Notes: generated from the sequence alone by a model not told the origin. Counted from the stretch's first letter, positions 1 to 13,599 are shown. The stretch: 64,000 nucleotides of DNA from Oxyruncus cristatus (GCA_013399855.1 VXAY01006959.1:62001-126000), one strand, 5' to 3'. Program-made: numbers and translations.

Positions 1-135
1 CTTCCAGGGATCCAGGGGCAGCCACGGCTTCTCTGGGCAACCTGTGCCAGGGCCTCAGAGGGAAGAATTTCTCCTGCATATCTGACATAAATGTCCCTTC
101 TTCCAGTTTGAACCCATTAGTCCTTGCCCCATAAC
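1..135 (-). mobile_element. CR1 3' fragment, cut by the window edge
   Basis: The sequence has the antisense CR1 signature with the CTTCCAGGGATCCAGGGGCA block, then GGGCAACCTGTGCCAGGGCC and the ATATCTGA stretch, which is the last part of the CR1 open frame. Its 3' end lies outside the window. Confidence 0.85.
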
Positions 136-940
136 TACAGTTCACGATGAATGACGTATAATAACTTATAATACAGAGATATATATGTATTTAAAACATT
201 GGAAAAATGGTATCTTTTTCCTAATCCTCTTGCCATTTTACCTGACACTCTAAAAAAATATGAAAAATATCACAGAGTCAAACACGCAACACGAAACCTT
301 AAAAAATTGACTGATGTAGTCAAAGTTTTGTAGTGACATCAGCAAAGGAAAACAAAGCCCAAAATGTCAAACACCAGAAGGACACAGAACTGGTTGTAAA
401 TCAATCGCCAGGAAAACTCCTGACCTACATGAACAGGAGCAGGAAACAAAGGAACCTCAGCCTAAAATCCATGGCTGACAGAGCTTAGCACAAGAAAGTT
501 ATGTTTGCAGAAGAAATCCTAGCAACAGTACGGGGTCACTGCTCGGTGCAGGCAGGAGAATTGGGGAGGATTATGCAGAAAATGCAGAAGTGTTCAAACA
601 GACTTTTAGTCGGTATTTGGAAAGAAGGATGATTTGCTTTCATTGCTTGAAGATGATGAAATACTTTCCAGTCTATTAGTAACCGAGAGAGATGTTGGAA
701 TCCATCAGCAATGAACATTTTTAAATCAGCAGGCTCAGGAGCCCCAGCACTGTTGGCAGAGGAGCTCTGGGGCTGCTGATGTTGAATGTTAATCGCAGCA
801 GATCTGTAAATGCCCAACTTATCAAAATCTATTAAACCAGAAGGGAATCAATGAACCGTCAGAGGAAAGAGCAACTCTGGGTCAGAGTAAGCGAGGGGAT
901 TTTTTTCATCCTATCTGTCATTAGTGTACCTTGGAGTCAC
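136..940. other. Unique non-coding sequence
   Basis: This stretch is AT-rich with no recognisable exon, repeat family or RNA gene. The only open frame of note (536-817, minus) has no recognisable motif. Confidence 0.5.
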
Positions 941-1072
941 ACAGAATCACAGCCTGGGTCAGGCTGAAAGGACCACAGTGGGTCATCTGGTCCCACCTCC
1001 CTTCTCCAGCAGGGCCATCCCAGAGCACACGGCACAGGACTGTGTCCAGAGGGGTCAGGGATATTTCCTAAC
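941..1072 (-). mobile_element. CR1 3' fragment
   Basis: It begins with the antisense tail AGAATCACAG and continues with the GTCAGGCTG...GGACCACAGTGGGTCATC block. This is the same subfamily as the copies at 28116 and 30089, but shorter and more diverged. Confidence 0.8.
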
Positions 1073-3089
1073 AAACTGGAGCCACCATCTCTCCCAGGTT
1101 TGTTTACCCTGACAGCTCTGAGGCACAGAGATGTCACTCAGGAGTCACTCGGACCAAATTTTTCTTCTCCAAAAGCAAACCTTGCCTTCTGGGCTTGATT
1201 GAAACCCGCTGGAGGCAAGAGAGTCAAACAGAAAGGGATCTTGGCTCAAGCCCTGCTCCATTACTGCCCACATGCCAGTTTTGTGACCAGGATGTAGTTT
1301 TTGAGAAGCTTTTCCTGAGATGTGACTGTGCACGAGAAGAGCTGGACCGTGGCCGAAAAATGTCCCAAAAGGACACACAGAAACCCAGGAGGGCTGAGAT
1401 GTGGCTCTCCAAGCCAGGAGCAGTTCCTCTCCCAAACACACAGGTATCCACACCTCTGCTGGCTTCAAGTGCCAGCAGATTTACATTAAACAAGATTAAC
1501 TCCCTCTTCTTTCTAGTAAGGCAGAGTTAGAAGTGAAGTGAATTAAATCAGTGTATCCTTTCCACCATTGTGGGAGTTACTCACAGACCTGAGTGGGGCT
1601 AGGAAGCCTTACTAGTACCACATTCCCTCCCTGCTTCAGGGGAGCACCAGAAACATCACAAAAGCACCAAACTTTGTCTTTGGAACACACTGATGTTTTC
1701 CACCCCTCCCAAAGAGGGTTGCACTAAACAGGCTTGCTCCTAGTGGAAGTTGTAATACACGCTGTTGGATCTCCCATCAATGTAATGAGGCCTCACTGGA
1801 AACAGAAGAGCAAAAAAAAAAAAAGATTAATCAAAATCCTTCGTGAATTTATTTATGGATCACAAAAAATGTTTCCGGAATATCCAAGACATGGTCGAGG
1901 GATAAAGTTAGATCAAGTTTGGATTTATCTCGATTACCTAACCTGGCATTAAAATCCTTTCCACTGATCAGCAAACAGAGGGATAAAAAGATTTCAGAGA
2001 CATTATGTAGGTCTGGAATAATTCCCAGTATGACTTCCTATAAGAAGAGGAATTGTGGGAGGAATACAAATATTAATCAGAAGAAAAGGTTCTAAATTGG
2101 GAAACTGCTCTGGCAATGAGACAAAAGTCTAAGTCATTAGTGTAACAACCTCTAATCCCTATCAGAGCAGCCAGTCTCACGACAGAGATGGACGTGAAAT
2201 GGCTTTCTCCATAAATATTTCAGTTTTGATTAATTCCAACATTCGATGTCTGGACATAACAAATATGTTGTGAAACATATCATGAAAAAACAGAGACATT
2301 TGGCTGAACAATCCGAAACCATGTAGAAAACTCATTTTCTAGGAAACGAAGAAACACATTTTAAAGCTGTTTTCTTCTTAACTTGATGCAGAAAATTCCC
2401 CGGTGCCCAACTCTTTAAAATAACTTCCACCCAAAAAAGCAGCCTATCTAATTAAGTCCAGAACCACGCTGCCGTTTTGACCCTGATTTCCATTGGCAAC
2501 TCCCTGACAGGCACCAAAATACCTTATTAAATTTTTCTCGGGATGGCAGTTCAGATTTATTAAAAAAAAAATAAGTAAATATTTTCTAGGTCAGAAAAGG
2601 CAAGAAATGGCAGGAACAGTCCTGCGGTCCCAGAATTCACACTGAGCGTCAGGCAGTAAGCTCCGAGTCCTCCTTTGGTGACAAGTACTCATGTAAAGCA
2701 GATCATCCCTACCCAGAGACTGAAGCACATCCATATGCATAGCAAAGCTCACAGATTACTCTCAGCACTCTCTTTTTCGCCTGTAATTACAAATCTTTTC
2801 CTTTCAGAGGCTGTGCCTGTGTAAGAAGCTCCTGTGAAAGTACAACTGTGTTGGAGCTACAGACAGAAGTGGATCAGAGTGGATCCCAGGTAAGAATATG
2901 TTTTGGGAAGAGTGTGTTTTAGGCAGCTCCCCCTGTCCCAGGTTCCTGGGCATGACCATGATCAAAAGGGACCAGGGACAGAAAAGGGTGAAAACTGCTG
3001 GAGTCTCACACTGGCAGTGTGGCAGAAATGGTCCTGTAATCGTGGTCTTTGCTTGAGGTGCTTAATAAAGCAGGAATTCCGTGAAGGAG
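1073..3089. other. Unique non-coding sequence
   Basis: No gene or repeat family was recognised. There are a short A tract near 1807 and another near 2561. The sequence is mostly AT-rich with stop codons in all frames. Confidence 0.5.
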
Positions 3090-3388
3090 AGGGAAGTTGC
3101 AGTGCTCTCTGTGTGACCAGGGACAGCACCCAGGGAATGGCTGGAGCTGTGTCAGGGCAGGCTCAGGTTGGATCTCAGGACAAGGTTCTTCCCCCAGAGC
3201 ACTGACCAGGCTCCCCAGGGCAGTGGGCACAGCCCCAAGGCTGCCAGAGCTCCAGGAGGGTTTGGATGATCCTCTGGGGCACAGGGGGTGACTCTGGGGA
3301 TGGGGCTGTGCAGGGTCAGGGGTTGGACTGGATGCTCCTTTTGGGTCCCACCCAACTCAGGATATTCCATGATTTTATGATTTTACCA
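3090..3388 (+). mobile_element. CR1 3' end
   Basis: The sense-strand CR1 signature runs from the ACCAGGGACAGCACCCAGGG region to the 3' tip GGACTGGATGCTCC, ending in a degenerate ATTCTATG-type repeat. It belongs to the same subfamily as 7640-8297 and 15362-15960. Confidence 0.85.
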
Positions 3389-4039
3389 TGTTGCAACTCG
3401 ACCTATTTTACAAGAAAGGATAAAAAAGTTACCATTAAATTTTCCCTCATTTAAAGGTTTCCACTTCTGATGTTCTTATGGGCTTCTTACGTAATGCTGA
3501 AGTGTATTTTGAAGACAGATGCATTAGGTTCCAATTTAGCTTTTAAGTAGTGCTCCCAGTCTAATTAAATCATCATTCCCTGAGTCTGCACCCTGCAGAT
3601 GAGCAATGCTGCTTTCCAGAGCACTCCATGTCCTGAGCAATGTGAGCCAAATTCATGGCTGCCTAAGCACACAGAAGATACCTGCAACCATTTAAGAGCC
3701 AGGTGAAAATGCCCTGGGGAGAGTCAGCAGAGTAACTCGAAACAGAATCAAAAGTTTCTCTAAAGCATGAAATGAATGAGGAAAACATATCTGAACAAAC
3801 TGGAAAATGAAAGCAGGATTGAAAGAAGAAAGTTTGGGACCACTTCACACACTTTTATACTAAACTAAACTGAGCTAGAGGGGCAGCCACACTCGTAACA
3901 CTTCTCCCCCATATCAAATAGCTGGAGATGTTCTCCAGCCTTGCTCTCCACAGCACTGCATATCTTGTCACCTACTCCTGTGAGCCAATTCATCCAAACT
4001 CTCACTGTTTGTGTCACTATTGATGGCATTCAGGATCCC

Positions 4040-4244
4040 CTCAGAAACAGGAACTTTAGAACAGGCTCCCCAGGGCAGTGGTGGAGTCACCATCCCCGAG
4101 GGGTTCGAAAAACGAGTAGACGTGGTACTTTGTGATATGGTTTAGTGGGCATGGGATGGCAATTCTGGGGCTGTTCAACTAAAGATTGGACTTGATGGCC
4201 TTGGAGGTCTTTTCTGACCTTAATGACTCTGGGATTCTATGACT
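4040..4244 (+). mobile_element. CR1 3' end, different subfamily
   Basis: It has the CCCCAGGGCAGTGGTGGAGT block and the tip TTGGACTTGATGGCCTTGGA with a terminal GATTCTATGA. This subfamily differs from the copy at 3090 and resembles the one at 54770-55100. It is moderately decayed. Confidence 0.75.
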
Positions 4245-4924
4245 GAAACACCACTCGTCAGAGAAACCCAGGGACTTTGGACAGAGGGGCTGAACATGAG
4301 GTTTAGCAATTTCAGCCTTCAACCACCACCAGAGCATTGCTCTGGCGAAGACTAGAGTTAGCAGTGAATTGCAGTACCTACATTTCAAGCCCCAGGCAGG
4401 AGTGCATCCAGCCAGGAGCCCTGGCAGCAGCTGGACTGCTCGTGGCCTCCAGGATTCCTTTCCTTCATTGAGCTCTGAGGTGCTGAAGATCATGAGCTGC
4501 AAAAGCTGGTCCTCTGTTCCATGTTCTGGACATTACCTGTGCTAGTGAACATTGGTTTTATGGCTATCATTGGTCTTCCCTCATTTTCTAAAATTTCTGC
4601 ACAGGATTTCTCTCCCTCCCTTTCCTTGTCCTTCTTCAAAGTCTACGTTGGAGCATCCCGCACTTCTTGCTCCTGAGATCCCAGTCATGGTTCTCTCCTT
4701 GTGGTGCCCCACTGACACAAGGAGAGATGGTGGTTGGGTGCACACCAGTTTCAGGCTCACAGTCTCTGTTCTGGCCTAGAAATTGTCTTTATTGTCCTCC
4801 TTACCTGCCTGGAAGTCCTTCCCATGTACCTCCACCTGGCTTTTGACAGCTGAAGGAGCCTCCCTAATTCCGTTTGGCAGGACAGTGACTTCCCAGCAGC
4901 CTCCCAGCAACTCTTAATTCATTT

Positions 4925-7230
4925 ATACTTTTGACCTCCACAACAGCCTCAGGCAATAAGTTCTACAATTTAATAATCAGTTATATGAGAATGCATGACT
5001 TTCTGATTTAGACCCGATGCCCCATCATTTCATGGGTTATCCTTAACTTCTCCTATTCTTAAAAAAAATAGCCACCCCCTCTTACTGTTTCCTAACTCAA
5101 GGTCTCTGTCCCATGGCTGACTGTTTTCTGTCCCAATACAAAAAACATTCTGTCCTCATCTACTTTCTGTGGGTGGAATTCAGATTAAAAAGATTTGATT
5201 TAGTGTTGGAGTTTAGGTACCTACCTCATAGATTGACACCTACAGGTAGAAACCTAAATTTGGGTGTCTAAATCTCTGAGCTAAATAACTCCCACCCACC
5301 CTTCTTAGTTCTGTTTTATTCTTTATGAAGACAGGATGAACAGAACTGGAGATATTAATCAATAGGTGGGTTTGCCAAACATTTATACAGTGACATAATC
5401 ACATAATGGTGTTTTCCTGTTCCTTTTTGCCTTTTCTAAAAATGTCTCTCATTCAGCTGGAATGTTTTATTGCTGTGGCCGTTGTATCAATGTTTTCATG
5501 GAGTTTTCCTACAGCAGCTCCATTTCTGGGTGATAACAATGTTCTGTTCAACCCATAATTGAGGGAATATAATATAGAATTGCATGTGCGGATTTCCAGA
5601 CAAACTACTTTGCATTTATTAGCGTTGACTTTCACATCCACTCCTGACCCAGTCCCTCACAGCCACGAGAACCATCTGCTTCTCTTCCCAGACTCAGCCT
5701 GGGCTATCACAGCTAATTTCTTGTCATCCACAAACCTTATCACTGCAATATTCACCCCCCTTTCCAAATCCTAAATCAAAGAGTTGCATGACTAAGCTGT
5801 AGAGTTCCCTTGACCAGGAAAACTGATCTTTTCTCCCACTTTTTGTCCCATTTTGTCTCCATCTTATTTACTTACAAGAGGACATCTTATTATCCCAGCT
5901 TAACTACTTCAAGAGTCTTTGAGGAAAGACTTATTGACATTTGTTTGGAAGTCCATGAGCACTTTATCAACCAGATCAGCCTTACCTACAAGCTTGTTGA
6001 CATCTTCAAAGAGTTCAAATAGATTTATGAGACACCGGCTCCTTCTGCAAGAACTGTAATGACTTCTTCCAAATAAATCACACTTATGAAATTGCCTACT
6101 GGTTCTCTTCTTTATTATTGTAGTTTTTACCCACTTATTCAGTTTGGAAGTGAGATTTACTGATCTCTGCTTTTCCACACTTGTCCTGGAGACCTTTTTC
6201 TCAAGGCTGAAGACACATTTGCCACTTTCCATCCTTCTTGCAGTGTGGTCAACTTCAATGACACTTTTCATGCTACATTTAGCTTTCTCTTAATCTAGTC
6301 TTTGAGGTCTTTCAGAACTCTTGATTGAGTATCATCTTATCTTGGTGCTTTCTGACTGCTCATTTTATTGATTTGTTCCAGAATGTCCTCTGCTGGAACT
6401 TCATTTAGGGACAATTCCTCATGCTCTCCACGGCTTCACCACTAATGTACCCCTTTCCAGCCTTCCTCTATAATTTGTTCCCTATTATTACAGTTTCCTA
6501 CCCTTCTGCCAAGTTTCTGAGGCATTTATTATGTCAATAATTTCCTTTGAAATCAGTCTAGTTCACCTCTTTTGGGCTTCAGAGTTACAGCCCTTGTATA
6601 GATATACTTTTACATTTTTTATTGATCTAATTTCCCATTTTTCAAGGGACCTGCTTAGCTGGGGCTTTAATTGCAGAGACCATTCTTTGCTATTTCCTTC
6701 CTCCATGCTATTGATTTCGGTTCCTTCCATTTTTCTACATTACATGAATTTCCTCATTTCTCATGAAGAGCAGTTGGATCATGAGCCATGTGCAGTTGTT
6801 TATTTGGTGAGTTTCCACAACCGTCAACTATAAAAATAACATTCAAAATTCTTTTGAATGTTGAAGCCTAGTTTGCAATCTAGTCCATGCCGATTTATAT
6901 AGCTTATCTCTCTTGTAAAAACCACCTCACCAACGACTGCGAATCTGCTTGTCTGGTACTGTGAAAATTTATAACAGTGATTCCACTTTCAAGTCTCTCT
7001 CCTATCCACTCCTGTCCTCAGCACCCACATCACTCACAGCACCAGCTCCCTCTAGCACCAAGTGTGGACACAAAAGTCCAGCAGAGCCCTGAACAGCACT
7101 GTAGAAAATGAGATTTTCTCCCATGTTTTATAATACATTCAATTAACACCTTCCAGTAGGAGACTTTGGTGATTGCTCACTCATGTTTAATTTTTTATTT
7201 TCTCTAATTCCCATATCTGTTCCTGGCATG
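4925..7230 (-). mobile_element. Ancient CR1 remnant (reverse-transcriptase part), antisense
   Basis: Read on the minus strand, this stretch follows the order of an old reptile-type CR1 ORF2. Recognisable pieces include the antisense tracts near 4975 (TTCTACAATTTAATAATCAG), 5995-6030 (ACATCTTCAAAGAGTTCAAA) and 6290-6410. The frame is destroyed by many indels and stops. The boundaries are approximate and were judged by eye. Confidence 0.6.
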
Positions 7231-7639
7231 CTTCAGGCAGACAGCTGTACCTTTTTTTCTATATTTTGGTATATGTTTGCTCTCTCTTAAGTGTGGCACA
7301 GAGCACTTGTTTCTATTTATTTGTTGATTTCTGCATCACTTTCTCTGGTTTCTCAAGCTCATTAGAAATCTGATCTTGACCTTCAAAGTGCAACCTGGTT
7401 TCTCCAAAAACATTATGAGTTAAAACATACAGGTCATTAATTAAAAAATTGCATAGAACTGGGGACAGGACACATACCAGCAGGGTTCCAGTAAAACAGC
7501 CTCCCAGTCACAGGGCAACGTTGCCACCCACATCAGCACCAACCACGGGAAGTTCAACCGGGGGGGGGCCGGATTCTGCCCCTGGGATGGGGCAACCCCC
7601 GATGGACGGACAGACTGGGAATGAGAGGCTGGAGAGCAG
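7231..7639. other. Unique sequence before a CR1 copy
   Basis: No gene was recognised. A run of G occurs at about 7560. The last part may already belong to the 5' side of the CR1 copy that follows. Confidence 0.4.
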
Positions 7640-8297
7640 TGCCAGGAAAGGGCCCTGGGGGTCCTGGTGGGTGCCCCTTGTCCCTGAGCCAGCAGTGCCC
7701 TGGCAGCCAGGTGGGCCAACCCTGTCCTGGGGACATCAGGGAGGGGATTGTCCCCCTCTGCTCTGCCCTGGGGCGGCCTCACCTCAATATTGGGGCACTT
7801 TGGGGGGACACAATGGAAGGGAGAGATTGAGCCATGGGAGAGTGTCCAAAGGAGGCCACGAGGATGGGGAAGGGCCTTGATTTGGAGCCGTGTGAGAACA
7901 TTGAGGGCACTTGGTGTGTTCAGCTGGAGAAGAGGAGACTGAGGGGAGCCCTCAGTACAGTTCCAACTGCCTGGGCAGGGGCAGAGGAGGGGCAGGACTG
8001 AGCTCTGCTCTGGGGGGACCAGGGACAGGACCCAGGGAAGGGCTGGAGCTGTGTCAGGGCAGGGCCAGGTTGGATCTCAGGACAAGATTCTTCCCCCACA
8101 GGGGGGTTGGGCACTGACCAGGCTCCCCAGGGCAGTGGGCACAGCCCCAAGGCTGCCAGAGCTCCAGGAGGGTTTGGATGCTCCTCTGGGGCACAGGGGG
8201 TGACTCTGGGGATGGGCCTGTGCAGGGCCAGGGGTTGGACTGGATGATCCCTGTGGGTCCCTTCCAACTGAGCATATTCTGGGATTCTGGTAAAACC
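7640..8297 (+). mobile_element. CR1 3' end of about 650 bp
   Basis: It carries the end of CR1 ORF2: the AGTGCCCTGGCAGCCAGGTG block, GCGGCCTCACCTCAATATTG, then GAGAGTGTCCAAAGGAGGCC, and the 3' tip GGACTGGATGATCC with ATTCTGGGATTCTGG. The frame is interrupted. It is a close relative of 15362-15960 in opposite orientation. Confidence 0.9.
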
Positions 8298-8689
8298 ACA
8301 CACCTTCTAAATGATGGAGTGCAAGCTCTGAGCTGCACAGGGCCAGCCAGGACAAGGAATTTGGCTGTGGTTTCTCCCTCATTCCTGAATCCAGAGTCCA
8401 GCAGGGGGGCTGCCCGCCGGACGGGCTATTTTGGGCACAGTGCAGACCACCCTTGCTGGGAACTCACTCAGTGCCTCTGATCATGGCACTGGGAACCTGC
8501 CCACACATCTGCGATAAATCTCCCTGCCCCAGGACACTCTGGCTTTTCTCTGCTTGCACAATGCAACCATCCATTAGAGGAAGGGCTGCAACAGATGGGC
8601 TCTCCCTTCTCCAGAAACAAGGTAAGTGTCTCCCCCAGCCAGAAATACTGGGCACACTGATACAGACCATATTTCTTTAGTCTGCTTCT

Positions 8690-8965
8690 GAGAGAATCAT
8701 GTGGAACAGTTTCAAAAGCTTTCCTAAAGCAAAATATGTCCCATCTGCTGCCTCCTCTTCATCTACTAGACATTATTTTCTCAAAGAAGGAAATTACAGT
8801 AAGATCGCACAATTAATTCTTGGTAAATCTGTGTCCGGTTTTTTCCCTTTTATCTTCTATTTGTTTTAAATTGATCATGTAGTATTTTTTTCAGACTTAT
8901 TTCTGGGAAGAGTGGTCTCTCATTGCCTGGTTTCTCTTTTTCAGGAGAGTACACTGTGTTTGCCT
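8690..8965 (-). mobile_element. Ancient CR1 fragment, antisense
   Basis: The block ATCATGTGGAACAGTTTCAA and the following AAGCTTTCCTAAAGC and TCTTCATCTACTAGACATTA match the order of an old CR1 reverse-transcriptase segment read from the minus strand. It is strongly decayed. Confidence 0.55.
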
Positions 8966-9220
8966 GTCGACAGTGCTCAGTGATCTCACCTGCCTTCCAC
9001 GAGGCGGGGCAGTCACTAATGCTCCAGTAATTGCTTCAGCTCCTGCCTGCACTGCCCGCTTGGCTCTCACAGCTCATTCCCAGAGCTGTTTGAGGCCAGA
9101 GCTGCTAATCTGGAGAGACAAGGAGAGAACAAATATAAAGAACAAAACCAGTGTAAAAGGACATGAGGGATAAGACCCAGCTCAGAGTGTTTGCTCTCCT
9201 CTCACAATTGATGGTTTAGT

Positions 9221-9366
9221 ACAGAATCATGAAGTGTTTTGGGTTGGGAGGGAGCTCAAAGATCATCTCTGCCGTGGGCAGGGATACCTTCCACTACATC
9301 AGGTTGCTCCAAGCCCTGTCCAACCTGGCCTGGAGACATTCCAGGGATGGGGCAGCACATCAGGAC
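9221..9366 (-). mobile_element. CR1 3' end
   Basis: It begins with AGAATCATGAAGTG, then GTTTTGGGTTGGGAGGGAGC and the block TGGAGACATTCCAGGGATGG, the standard antisense CR1 tip. Confidence 0.85.
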
Positions 9367-10689
9367 ACTGCATTAACACAGCAGGAAGGTGCCTTCCAGC
9401 TGAGGAAAATCAAGTTGCCAACTCCAGGAAGGTTCTACCTGAAAACACATTTTCCATTGAGAATTTTGCTCCCCTGTGCTGCTGGGGGTTTAAATACCAG
9501 GAGCACAGTGGCAGCTGCACATGTGATGACAGATCTGCTGACTTACAGGGAGACTACGCCAGGTCTCTCACCAGACACCTGGGAAGTGCTGGGGAGGAGC
9601 ACGAGGTCCCACTGCATGTCACAAATTTGCAAGGGAAATGCAAGTGAAGGATCCTGGAAGGCAAAGTCAGGCTGCTGGCTGGAAGATTTAGCCCCAGGGT
9701 GCTGTTGACAGTTCCTCTGAAATCCTTCCACTTAAACACGCAACTCCAATTAGGCACCGGGGAAGGAGCCGCTACCGGGGGTGATGGGCTCCATCAAAAC
9801 TCCACAGTGAAATCAGGCTTTTCTCAAGGAAAACATGCATGATGAGTTTAATTAAGTGGGAGCTGGGGGAAATCTGTCATGAGTTAAGGGTAAACAGACT
9901 GCTAAGGGTTGGTACAACACAAATACTCCGTGTATATGTAGTTCAGAGAAAGAGCTTAGCACAGGGGTGGAAGAGCTCCTAGGTGAAATTTATTGTATCA
10001 AAATGGACTAAGAAGCTAAACAATGCTGCCCCCCAAATTAAGAACTATAAATCTAAAAAATTGAGGGGAAGGGGATATATTAAAAAACAAACAAACAAAC
10101 AAACAAACAAACAAAAAAACGAAGTAAAACACGGATAATAAAATCAACAGCAAATAATAAATCCCAGTGACAAAACTAACAATATACTGCAGTATATGGC
10201 CATAAACTACAGAAAAGAGAGTATAAGTCATAAAATGGAAAGGTTCTTTTTTTTATATCAAAGAGAATGTTTTAAGGAATCTAGTCAGGCTAAAATTCTT
10301 ACTGGAAAAGACTTTACACTGAAAGTGTCTGGCAGTAAGAATGTAAATATATGAGGCAATTTATCCCATCAGTCACCAGAGAAAGAAGACTGAGTGTTTA
10401 ATGCTGAGAGGTGAAATACTAAACATGGACACCTCTATTATTCATAAAATAAATCGATATAATGGCACAAAGGGAAAAAAAAGGTTAGAGAACCAATTTA
10501 TAGAAACAGAGGCTGGCTGCTCTGCAGAGCTCTCGGAGAGCCATGGAGAGGCTGCTCTGCTTAATCTTGTGCAAGGTACAGGGGGAGGGAGTTCAAGAAG
10601 AGGCAGTCAATGAACCAGCAGAGAAGATGGAACACAAAACTCCATCTCGGAGTGCAATGGTTATGGCTTGAGAGGGCTCAGTGGGCACA
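9367..10689. other. Unique non-coding sequence
   Basis: No gene was recognised. An open frame at 9229-9708 (plus) starts inside the CR1 tip and has no recognisable motif. The stretch contains the AAAC microsatellite listed separately. Confidence 0.45.
10085..10119. repeat. (AAAC)n microsatellite
   Basis: About seven AAAC units in a row are followed by an A-rich end. A similar, shorter AAAC-type tract is at 40010-40036. Confidence 0.95.
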
Positions 10690-11140
10690 GAGCTCTCCAC
10701 AAATGCTCAGGGAAGGCGTGATGAGACGGCAGGAGTGCTCAGAAACAAGGAACCCACCCCTGGTACAGCAGCACTGAAAGCACTGGTGGATCTAACTCTG
10801 ACATTCCCATTTAATGCTGTTGAAAGATTAGACTGAGGGCAGAAAAGAGCCATAAAAGGTGTATGAGGAGAGAAGAACATGTAACTGGGAAACTTAAACA
10901 GCTCAATTGTGGGCCACTCCATAAATACCTTCACAAGGGGGAAATATCAACCAACGCTTTTTAATCTCGCAGAGACAGAAGAAAGACTAAGGGCTGAAAA
11001 ATGAAAGTGATTCAAACCAGAAATGAAACACACATTTTTTAACAGCAGTGATGATTAAATTTGGGAACAAACTACCACCTGAAGTGATGGATTTTGCAAC
11101 TCTTGACATCTGGAACATATGTTCCTGCGAAAAGTTCAAG
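10690..11140 (+). mobile_element. Ancient CR1 3' fragment
   Basis: The sense-strand pieces AAACACACATTTTTTAACAG, GTGATGATTAAATTTGGGAA and CAAACTACCACCTGAAGTGA with GATGGATTTTGCAACTCTTG are typical of the end of old reptile-type CR1 ORF2. The element is decayed and its limits are approximate. Confidence 0.65.
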
Positions 11141-13009
11141 TTTTGATAAATAAGAATTTTTTCTCCCTTGAAAAACAATTTTGTCAGAAAATTCCTAGCC
11201 ACTATTCGGGTTTCTTGTCTACTTAAAAAAGATAAAAGATGAGACGGAGAAAGAGCTTTGTACATTGAAAGTTGGTCAAAATGATAAGAGGAGCAGAATA
11301 ATGGAATTCCTAGATAAGGAGTGTGATATGGTAGGAGTTAATTATCACAGTGTCTGTAATGGAAATTTTGCATCACTAATATTTCAGAATTATTTGAACA
11401 TATCTTTATAATAATGATCAAAAGGGAACTGCTTGACATAATCTACTTGAACACTCAAGAGCCTCCTGATAGTGTTTTTCAGGCAGGGCCTATTCCAGAA
11501 GAATCCTGTGTGGATATTGTGGATGCCCCAGAAAGCCAAAGCCCAGCCCAGTCCCCTGCCTGCTGTCCCAAACAGGTATTTCACTGCAAGTTGGGGCTGT
11601 TCTGGGGAGGTGCTCGGTGGCATTATTCCAAGTCTAATTCTTGTAATTTCAATCAAGGCCCCAAGAACTCCGGCAGAAGTGCTTTTAATACACTACAGGA
11701 ATGAAATACGACAGAAGGCACTGACAACTTGTAGAGCATCATTAAACATACCACAGCCATTAACAAATGTGCCAAGGCAGGCTGGTACATCTGTATGGAA
11801 GGCAGGCGGAGGAGCTGGGCTCCACATTGCTTTATTTTTTGACAAAAAAGAAATTCTTTAGAAGTCTCCAGCTTATCCTGAATCAATAGAATGTGAAGCA
11901 TCACTGCAAAAAAAAAAAAAAAATCCTCTTGGGAATATTTATTGGACTGAGAATTGTGGCACTTCTCAGTAAATGTCAGGCTTATCAGAGTTGTGAGTAA
12001 GCATCAGTTAGCTCTCAAACAAGCTGACTCTGTTCATTTCTCTCAGAACTGTATGTAATATTCTTCTGGCAAGGAACAGCTCTTTTAGTAGACTGCAGCA
12101 CAAATTTGTAAAAGAAGCTTGTCTCAGCTCTGATCCAAAAACCAAGAGAGATCTCGATTAGATGCCTGTGGAAGGAGCTGCTTTTTCACTACAAAGCCCA
12201 GATCATTTGGAGTTAAAGTGATGCAAGAAATACAAACTTCTCCTTTTCACATCATAACTGATGCAGCAATTGTAAGAAAACTTCCTTCCTAAGACTTGTT
12301 TACCCACTTCAAATTACATCAGTAGCTTCAAGTGGATTTTGACCCAGGAGTGGTTAACGACATCAATCTTTACAGCACATATTCATCCCTTTCTAAAGCC
12401 CCTCTCTTTATTTCTACCATGCAGCTTTTCTCTTTATATTGCTGGGTGAGACTCTGCAGCATCGTGGTGAGACCTTCATTAGCATTCAAATCAAAATGCA
12501 TTGTTTGCTGATAGAGTGGGGAGAGGAGTTCGGCCTTCCCTGCTCGCTGCCGCCATCACAAGTGTTTACACTCACAGATGGGTTTCATCTTCTTTTGACA
12601 GAACACAACAAAGGCTGTGCCGGGTCAGAGTGGAGGTTCCTCTGCTCCAGCAGCTGGTTTTCAATCCAGATGCCCGGGGAAGGAGTTTAGGAACACACCA
12701 GGCCTGCAGCAGTGCTTTCTTGGAGTGTTTTCCAACAATATGTGTCTTGGGACTTTTTGAGTCACAATCCCTGGTTTTACTGTTTAACAGGTTATGCTTT
12801 AACTCCTCTCCATTAACTTCTTCTGTTACCCCCGGAGCACAAGTAAACTTGGAGCATCCATATTATCCCATGGCAAGGGATTTTACAGCTCAATTACAGG
12901 TTTTGTCAAGAACCATCAAACACATTATACTGATTTCTAGTTGTTGCTTCGGAATAGACACTAAAGGGGCTTCTCAGTTTGGAGGGAAGGCAGCAAGGGG
13001 GACGAGTGA
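11141..13009. other. Unique non-coding sequence
   Basis: No gene or repeat family was recognised. It contains an A tract near 11906-11923. An open frame at 12501-13052 (183 codons, plus) runs into the next CR1 copy and shows no domain. Confidence 0.45.
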
Positions 13010-13555
13010 GACTTATAAAATTATGGTGAGGCCATGGGGAGGTTGCACCTGATGTCCTGTGTCCAGTTCTGGGCCCTCATGGAAGAGAGACATGGAGGGG
13101 CTGGAGCGTGTGCAGGGAAGGGAAGGGAGCTGGGAAGGGGCTGGAGCAGCAGGAGGGGCTGAGGGAGCTGGGGGGGCTCAGCCTGGAGCAAAGGAGGCTC
13201 AGGGGGGACCTTCTGGCTCTGCAACTCCCTGACAGGAGGGGGGAGCTGGGGGGGGTCGGGCTCTGCTCCCAGGGAACAAGGGACAGGAGGAGAGGGAACG
13301 GCCTCCAGCTGGGCCAGGGCAGGGGCAGGGGGGACATGAGGAGGAATTTCTCCCTGGAAAGGGTGGTCAGGCCTTGGCAGGGGCTGCCCAGGGAGGTTTG
13401 GAGTGCCCAGCCCTGGAGGTGTCCAAGGAAGGCCTGGCCGTGGCACTCAGTGCTCTGGGCTGGGGGACAAGGTGGGCATCGGGCACAGGGTGGAACTCGG
13501 TGATCCTGGAGGGCTTTTCCAGTGTTAATATTCTGTGATTCTCTGATTTTTATGG
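13010..13555 (+). mobile_element. CR1 3' end of about 540 bp
   Basis: The CR1 coding end is seen in TGTCCAGTTCTGGGCCCTCA, GGGACATGAGGAGGAATTTC and the tip GTGATCCTGGAGGGCTTTTC, with a terminal ATTCTGTGATTCTCTGATT. The G-rich central part is short of codons and broken in frame. Confidence 0.88.
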
Positions 13556-13599
13556 TCACAGCCTGGAAAAGTGAGCACTGCAGACAGAGAGAACATGGT

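Noticed and set aside
10085..10119. AAAC tract considered as a CRISPR-like or other functional array
   Set aside because: It is a simple microsatellite without spacers, in a vertebrate genome.
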